In this document: positions 59,233 to 64,000 of the stretch, piece after piece | Position numbering within the stretch: the first letter of the stretch is position 1 | How the letters are laid out: every line of letters begins with the position of its first letter | Source of the DNA: Bin5 sp963662575 | GTDB taxonomy: Bacteria; Chloroflexota; Anaerolineae; Caldilineales; Caldilineaceae | Assembly (NCBI GenBank): GCA_963662575.1 | Contig: OY759723.1 | Coordinates: forward strand, 3,100,001-3,164,000 | Direction: 5' to 3' | DNA: 64,000 nucleotides | Program-made: the position numbers and the translations under genes | Notes under the pieces: generated by a model | Database searches by the model: none | What the model was told of the DNA's origin: nothing | The model's input: only the letters and a program-made list of their open reading frames with translations

Positions 59233-60006
59233 ATGAGCCAAAACGTGCTTGCCGCACAGATGTATACCGTGCGCGACTTTACAAAAACCGCAGAAGGATT
59301 TGCTGACTCAATTGCCAAGGTCAGCGAAATCGGTTACACCGCGGCGCAAATCTCGGCAATAGGTCCAGTCCCACCGGCTGACGTCAAGAAGATCTGCGAC
59401 GATCACGGTATCACGATTGTGAACACACACATCGCCTGGCCTCGCCTGCAAGAGGAAATCTCCGCCGTGATTGAAGAGCATCAGCTCTGGCAGTGCAAGC
59501 ACGTGGCAGTAGGCAGTATGCCGTTCCATTTCATCGAGGCCGGTGAAGAGGGGCTACATCAGTTCATCAAAGAGGCGTCAGAGGTGGGGCGCACACTGCA
59601 CGAGGCTGGGCTGACTTTCAGCTACCACAATCATAGCTTTGAATTCATGCGCTACGGTGACAAGTGCGGGCTGGAGATCCTGTTTGACGAGACCGACCCA
59701 CGCTATGTGCAGGCCGAGTTGGACACGTACTGGATTCAGTTTGGCGGCGGCGACGTGTGCGACTGGATCTTGCGGCTCAAGGACCGCATGCCTGTCATCC
59801 ATTTCAAAGATATGGCCATGGCCGGCTGGCGGGATCATGTGATGAAAGAGGTGGGGGAAGGCAATTTGAACTGGCCGGCCATCCTCGACGCCTGCCGTAA
59901 AGCGAATGTCGAATGGTATGCGGTGGAGCAGGACATTTGCCCCGGTGACCCGTTCGAGAGTCTGGCGGTAAGCTACCGGAATCTGGTAAAGATGGGGCTG
60001 TCCTGA
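59233..60006 (+). CDS. Sugar phosphate isomerase/epimerase-like TIM barrel
   Basis: The product (257 aa) is an AP_endonuc_2/xylose-isomerase-like barrel (IolE/IolI/MocC relatives). Strand-ending residues that usually hold the metal are seen: SYHNHSFEF, ELDTYWIQFGGG, IHFKDMA and YAVEQD. No signal peptide. CAGGAG precedes the ATG. MocC, a member of this family, is part of rhizopine breakdown. Here it leads a group of NAD-dependent dehydrogenases, so it probably works on a keto-sugar or keto-inositol. Confidence 0.85.
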   Translation: MSQNVLAAQMYTVRDFTKTAEGFADSIAKVSEIGYTAAQISAIGPVPPADVKKICDDHGITIVNTHIAWPRLQEEISAVIEEHQLWQCKHVAVGSMPFHFIEAGEEGLHQFIKEASEVGRTLHEAGLTFSYHNHSFEFMRYGDKCGLEILFDETDPRYVQAELDTYWIQFGGGDVCDWILRLKDRMPVIHFKDMAMAGWRDHVMKEVGEGNLNWPAILDACRKANVEWYAVEQDICPGDPFESLAVSYRNLVKMGLS

Positions 60007-60425
60007 AAATGTGAGCACCTTGCGCCGGTGGTCAGCATTCCCGTTAAAGTCTGGCCTCCGGCCCCTTTTTCCCGCTCTTTCCTCGCTAACTTCCAGCAAG
60101 TGAGACTGTTCCGCCCCAAACGCCGCTGCCCTTACGCGGCTGTCAACCAACCAACGGACCAAATCAGTTGCTGGAAAAACTGTCTTCAGCTCGCGTTTAC
60201 CAACCACCCCAGACGACTGAATTGTGGCGGTGAAGAGACTGCACTTGCAGTGTTAACAGTCTAAAAAAGGACGCCAGAAAAACAGGGCAATCCCCATCCC
60301 ACAAATCGACCTGCGCTGTCATTTCTTCTGAGATCCGCGACATGAAAAAGACACTAACCGCTTTGTTGCCCCTCTGGAGCCATGATACAATCCCCACATC
60401 CGGAACATGATGCGAAAGAAGAAAA
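60007..60425. other. Intergenic region
   Basis: About 420 bp without a supported gene. It ends with the promoter at 60363-60391. Confidence 0.4.
60363..60391 (+). promoter_or_regulatory. Probable promoter of epimerase gene
   Basis: TTGTTG (60363-60368), 17-bp spacer, TACAAT (60386-60391) preceded by TGA (near-extended -10). The gene start at 60426 is about 28 bp past the likely start point. Confidence 0.45.
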
Positions 60426-61313
60426 ATGAGAGTACTGGTCACGGGCGCTAGCGGTAAGTTAGGCGCGTACGTCATCCGTCAACTTGCTGAGGAGCATGAA
60501 CTGGCGCTGATGTCCCGCAGCCGTCCCGCGCCCGAGGTTGCACAATTTTCCTGGATCAAAGGCGATCTGACAGTGTGGGAGGATTGCCAGCGGGCGGTTG
60601 CTGGCATAGATGCCATCCAGCACATTGGCGCGCAGCCGTGGCCTACCGACCATCCGGCCATGCAGGGGCGGGTAGAGGAGGAGAATCTGCCCTTCGATAC
60701 TACATTCAGGAGCAACATGCTGGGTACCTACTACCTGATGCAAGCGGCAGTGGAGGCAGGTGTAACAACCGTTGTGATGGCTGGCAGCAATTGTGCCCTC
60801 GGGCACGGATTCCGCATCAGCGAAAATCCATTTCCAATCGACTTCCTACCCATTGACGAGACACATCCCACCTATCCCGAAGACTCCTACAGCTTCTCAA
60901 AGCGGGCTGGGGAAGATCTTCTGGCGTCATTCAGCCGGGCCTATGGCATTCGCACCTATGTAACCAGAATCGCTGGAGTCTGTCCGCCTGATCGCCGCCA
61001 ACAGATGGCAGCTGAAGCCAAGCCGGCCAGCGGCTGGAATCCATGGCTCAACTGCTGGGTAGGGAGCGAGGATGTCGCCAGCGCGCATCGCCTGTTGATG
61101 GAGGCCGCGCCTGACCTGCCCGTCCATGACGTCTATTTTCTGAATGCCGACGATACGACCGCTCTCGAACCGACAAAAGAATTGGTGGAACGCTTCAACC
61201 CGTCTCTGGCGCCCATGGCCGCAGCGATGGAGGGCCATCAGTCGTTTTTGAACTGTGACAAACTCAAGCAGGCCGTAGGCTGGCGCCACTGTACGACATG
61301 GCGGCAGCTATAG
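60426..61313 (+). CDS. NAD-dependent epimerase/dehydratase family protein
   Basis: The product (295 aa) is an extended short-chain dehydrogenase with GASGKLGAYV at the N-terminus (GxxGxxG), an HIGAQPWP segment, a catalytic serine region MAGSNCALG and YSFSKRAGED (YxxxK). Uronate dehydrogenases and sugar-nucleotide epimerases have the same layout; no nucleotide-sugar-specific motif was seen, and the catabolic neighbours favour a dehydrogenase for a free sugar or uronate. That assignment is inference. Confidence 0.85.
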   Translation: MRVLVTGASGKLGAYVIRQLAEEHELALMSRSRPAPEVAQFSWIKGDLTVWEDCQRAVAGIDAIQHIGAQPWPTDHPAMQGRVEEENLPFDTTFRSNMLGTYYLMQAAVEAGVTTVVMAGSNCALGHGFRISENPFPIDFLPIDETHPTYPEDSYSFSKRAGEDLLASFSRAYGIRTYVTRIAGVCPPDRRQQMAAEAKPASGWNPWLNCWVGSEDVASAHRLLMEAAPDLPVHDVYFLNADDTTALEPTKELVERFNPSLAPMAAAMEGHQSFLNCDKLKQAVGWRHCTTWRQL

Positions 61314-61384
61314 CCCTGTTCTGACGACTCTGCAACACTGTCCCGCAACTTTCTGACCTTTCACACAATGACGAGAACTTAACA

Positions 61385-62494
61385 ATGACCGACACAGTAC
61401 GTTTGGGAATCATCGGAACCGGCAGCATCTCAATTCGCGGGCTGTTACCCCACCTGACCATGGATGACGTGCAGGACCGGGTCAACGTCACCGCAGTGTG
61501 CGACCCAGTCGTGGACAGGGCCGAGGCCGCAGCGAATAGGTTTGGCGTGCCAAACTTCTATGCAAGCGCCGAAGAATTGCTGGACTCCGGCACCGTGGAC
61601 GCAGTTTCGATCGCCACGCCCATCGGCCTCCACTTTGAGCAGGGAATGCAGTGCGTCGATGCCGGCCTCCACATCCATTTCAACAAGTCGATGACCACCA
61701 CCGTGGACGAAGCCGATCAACTTATCGCCGCGGCCGCGGCCAAAGGAGTCAAGGTCGTCTCCTGTCCTGGCGAAATGCTGCGGCCGGCCCATCAACGTGT
61801 CAAGGAGATGATTGGGGAGGGTGCCCTGGGAATGCTGACCTGGGCGGTTACTGGCGCTGCCTTCGGCCGCTACCACGAAAATGAGCGAGTACGCGGGGGC
61901 GACGATCCGTTGACCAACGTCAACCCCGCCTGGTATTTCCGCAAGCCCGGCGGCGGGCCGCTCTACGACATGACGGTCTACGGCCTCCACGCCATGACGG
62001 GAATCCTTGGACCCGCCCAAGGCGTAACCGCCTTTTCAGGCGTACGTGTGAAAGAGCGGGAGTTTTACGGCGAGATGCTGCCGACCGACATGGATGACAA
62101 TACACTGATGGTCCTCGACTTTGGCGACAGTCTGTTTGCCTTCGTCTACGGTGTGGCCGCAGGCGGTCTCCCCAATATGGGCCGGCCGCTGATTTTCGGC
62201 ACTGAAGGTGTCATCAACGGCGGCATGCTGAATGGCAAACCGTTCGACTATCCGGGCCGCGAGCTGGAAGAAGCGATCGACCTGAACGCATCGTTGCCGC
62301 ACGTGGTGGGCGACCACCGCGGCCTTGAGGAGGCGCACGTCTACGAGGACGTGATGCAACTCGTCGATTGGATCCGGGATGACACCCCTACCACATCGAC
62401 CCCAGAGCACGCCCGTCACGTCATCGAAATTTTCGACGGCGCATACCGATCGGCAAAGTCGGGAACCGCCCAGGCACTGCGAACGACATTCTAG
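61385..62494 (+). CDS. Gfo/Idh/MocA family oxidoreductase, copy 2
   Basis: The product (369 aa) has the nucleotide-binding start LGIIGTGSISIRG, and HFNKSMTTT in the place of the usual EKP motif, so the lysine is kept in an unusual context. The C-terminal domain has GGGPLYDMTVYGLHAMTGILGP with the histidine typical of the family. It lies 71 bp after the epimerase-like gene and likely shares its transcript. Confidence 0.9.
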   Translation: MTDTVRLGIIGTGSISIRGLLPHLTMDDVQDRVNVTAVCDPVVDRAEAAANRFGVPNFYASAEELLDSGTVDAVSIATPIGLHFEQGMQCVDAGLHIHFNKSMTTTVDEADQLIAAAAAKGVKVVSCPGEMLRPAHQRVKEMIGEGALGMLTWAVTGAAFGRYHENERVRGGDDPLTNVNPAWYFRKPGGGPLYDMTVYGLHAMTGILGPAQGVTAFSGVRVKEREFYGEMLPTDMDDNTLMVLDFGDSLFAFVYGVAAGGLPNMGRPLIFGTEGVINGGMLNGKPFDYPGRELEEAIDLNASLPHVVGDHRGLEEAHVYEDVMQLVDWIRDDTPTTSTPEHARHVIEIFDGAYRSAKSGTAQALRTTF

Positions 62495-62586
62495 CTGTGT
62501 GGCCGCCGCAGTCCACTATGGAAAGACTCTTACGCAGTTTTTCGGATTGTCTATAATCTAAGGAGAAAGCATCAGTTGTATGATAG

Positions 62587-62618
62587 TATACACACTGATC
62601 TGGTTTTTCGTGTGTATA
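62587..62618 (+). promoter_or_regulatory. Inverted repeat, probable VapBC operator
   Basis: TATACACA (62587-62594) and TGTGTATA (62611-62618) are perfect arms 16 bp apart, ending just before the AAGGAG of the antitoxin gene. An upstream TATAAT (TCTATAATC near 62551) could be the -10. VapB-type antitoxins repress their own operon through such repeats. Confidence 0.55.
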
Positions 62619-62631
62619 AGGAGAGCGACCG

Positions 62632-62856
62632 ATGCGCACCAATGTAGTGCTTGACGACAAGCTGGTTGAGGACGCGATGCGCTATACGGGCCTGACCACA
62701 AAACGAGCGGTTATTGAAGAAGCATTGCGCCTTCTGGTACGTTTGAAGTCGCAGCAGGAGGTACGCAGCCTGCGCGGACAACTGCACTGGGAAGGCGACT
62801 TGGAGGCCATGCGACTTAACATGCCTGAAGTGGAGCCGTCTCTTGTGGATCGTTGA
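62632..62856 (+). CDS. vapB: VapB-family antitoxin
   Basis: The product (74 aa) starts MRTNVVLDDKLVEDAMRYTG and continues with a RAVIEEALRLLVRLKSQQEV segment, the VapB (type II antitoxin) form with an N-terminal ribbon-helix-helix. AAGGAGAG lies six bases before the ATG. The end overlaps the toxin start by 14 bp. It would bind and block the PIN toxin and, with it, the operator upstream. Confidence 0.85.
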   Translation: MRTNVVLDDKLVEDAMRYTGLTTKRAVIEEALRLLVRLKSQQEVRSLRGQLHWEGDLEAMRLNMPEVEPSLVDR

Positions 62857-63241
62857 TTCCTCGGTCTGGATCGATTTCTTTAACGGTAAGTCGACACCAC
62901 AGACAGATGTCCTGGTACACAGCTTTGGGTGGCAGGAGATCGGTCTGGGCGATATCAATCTGTGCGAGGTATTGCAGGGATTTCATGCTCAGTCCGATTT
63001 CGAGCGGGCCAGAGAGGCCCTTCTGCGGTTTTCCATATTCCCAATCGGTGGCCACGATATAGCGATAAAGGCTGCTGAAAACTACCGCAGCCTACGTAGT
63101 CAAGGGATTACTGTGCGTAAGACTGTCGATTGTCTGCTCGCCACATTCGTAATCGAAAATGGCCACTCACTTCTGCATAGCGATAGGGATTTCGACCACT
63201 TTGTTGAGCACTTTGGCATGCCCGTGATCAGAACAATCTAG
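62843..63241 (+). CDS. vapC: PIN-domain toxin, VapC type
   Basis: The product (132 aa) has the PIN-domain acidic residues: WIVDSSVWIDFF (first Asp), DINLCEVLQGF (Glu), KTVDCLLATF (Asp) and HSDRDFDHF (last Asp). PIN toxins are Mg-dependent ribonucleases that cut tRNA or rRNA. The start codon is probably the TTG at 62843 inside the antitoxin gene. All catalytic residues are present, so the pair is probably active. Confidence 0.88.
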   Translation: MWIVDSSVWIDFFNGKSTPQTDVLVHSFGWQEIGLGDINLCEVLQGFHAQSDFERAREALLRFSIFPIGGHDIAIKAAENYRSLRSQGITVRKTVDCLLATFVIENGHSLLHSDRDFDHFVEHFGMPVIRTI

Positions 63242-63272
63242 AAAATATACTTCGCTCTTTGGAGAGACACCT

Positions 63273-64000
63273 ATGTCAAAGATTTTTCGTATCGGCGTCA
63301 TTGGCTTTGCCCACATGCACATAAACCATCTGATCGAGCGCTTCGCTGCTCATCCGCAGGCGGAACTGGCGGCCTGCGCAGACACGCCCGCACTGGTCCC
63401 CGAACTGCGATCCGTCCACTACACCCGCGCCTGGAATCTGCGCCATGCACTCGACGACTTGGGTTTCCCAAAGGCCTATGACGACTACCAGGAGATGCTG
63501 GAGCAGGAGAATATCGATATCGTCATCTGCTGCTCCGAAAACGCGCAACATCCAGCCGTGGTGGAGGCCTGCGCGCGGCATGGTGTGCATGTCATAGTCG
63601 AAAAGCCGATGGCCGCCTCTCTTCAGGACGGCCTGCGCATGGCACGGGCTGCACGGGCCGCCGGCATCGAACTGATTGTCAACTGGCCCACCACGTGGCA
63701 ACCGGCTTCCCACAAAGCAAAAGAGCTGATCGACAGCGGCGCAATCGGGCGCGTGCTGACGGTCAAATTTCGGGGCGGCCACCTGGGTCCGCTGGGGGCG
63801 GGCGTCTCCCATCCCGGCGGCGACGAAGACAACCAGGCCCGGCCGCGCAAGCTGTCCGGCGTTGAAAGAGGCGCAACTTGGTGGCATCAGAGCGCGGCCG
63901 GCGGCGGGGTCATGCTCGACTACTGCTGTTACGGCTCACTGGTAGCCCGCTGGCTGGTGGGTGAACCTGCAACCGGCGTGATAGCAATGCGGGCCAATCT
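63273..64000 (+). CDS. Gfo/Idh/MocA family oxidoreductase, copy 3, cut by window edge
   Basis: The visible 242 residues start MSKIFRIGVIGFAHMHINHL (nucleotide-binding start with a histidine-rich variation), then IDIVICCSENAQHPAVVEAC and the standard VEKPMAAS motif, and further GGGVMLDYCCYG in the C-terminal domain. GGAGAG lies seven bases before the ATG. The rest lies beyond base 64000. Unlike copies 1 and 2 it has a normal EKP motif. Confidence 0.87.
   Translation, partial: MSKIFRIGVIGFAHMHINHLIERFAAHPQAELAACADTPALVPELRSVHYTRAWNLRHALDDLGFPKAYDDYQEMLEQENIDIVICCSENAQHPAVVEACARHGVHVIVEKPMAASLQDGLRMARAARAAGIELIVNWPTTWQPASHKAKELIDSGAIGRVLTVKFRGGHLGPLGAGVSHPGGDEDNQARPRKLSGVERGATWWHQSAAGGGVMLDYCCYGSLVARWLVGEPATGVIAMRAN

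Overview
The window is a GC-rich stretch of a bacterial chromosome, most likely Chloroflexota (Anaerolineae/Caldilineae-like). This is inferred from the gene repertoire: several large TAT or Sec lipoprotein substrate-binding proteins of the Dpp/Opp type, two MlrC-like M81 proteins, a valine/glutamate-rich relic typical of that phylum's binding proteins, and a zinc-ribbon/membrane-protein operon with a GlmL-like ASKHA protein. No rRNA, tRNA or CRISPR array was seen.

Layout. 1-8.3 kb: a SelA-like PLP protein (cut by the edge), an enolase-superfamily dehydratase, a fumarylacetoacetate-hydrolase-family protein, a TAT lipoprotein binding protein, and two tandem beta-propeller proteins of an unnamed family. 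8.9-35.8 kb: a 26.9-kb block bounded by 22-bp inverted repeats, with an IS1595-family transposase relic at its left end. 35.8-51.6 kb: two more propeller genes, an orphan antitoxin, an FG-GAP protein, two further TAT binding proteins, a complete Dpp-type transporter (two permeases, two ATPases) and a fifth propeller gene. 51.6-59.0 kb: a PH-domain membrane protein, an NTPase/winged-helix regulator and a seven-gene minus-strand set of mostly membrane proteins. 59.2-64 kb: a sugar isomerase-like TIM barrel, an NAD-dependent epimerase/dehydratase, two Gfo/Idh/MocA oxidoreductases and a VapBC pair.

The main result concerns the 8,910-35,803 block. Its ends are near-perfect inverted repeats. Its flanks form an intergenic repeat unit which, after removal of one 8-bp duplication, has exactly the 135-bp spacing seen in the intact neighbouring unit. 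Next to the transposase is the 5' half of a DNA methyltransferase; the C-terminal HNH half of what looks like the same gene lies 24 kb away, just inside the right end, on the same strand. I therefore read the block as a small IS1595-type transposon carrying a methyltransferase-HNH passenger, into which about 24 kb of catabolic cargo bordered by IS3 and IS1 relics has been placed. The cargo holds transporter permeases with a collapsed binding protein, two M81 proteins, a PhyH dioxygenase, an amidase, a natural fusion of a MocD-like diiron oxygenase with its MocE-like Rieske ferredoxin, an aldo/keto reductase, an LLM flavoprotein, a ThDP enzyme, a MocA-type dehydrogenase and the E1 alpha, E1 beta and E2 subunits of a 2-oxo-acid or acetoin dehydrogenase.

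The chromosomal genes on both sides look like one uptake and catabolism locus for carbohydrate-acid oligomers. The five propeller paralogues, the PL11-like FG-GAP protein, the acid dehydratase and the sugar isomerase/dehydrogenases support this, but the substrate is inferred only. All functional calls come from reading motifs; no database search was run.
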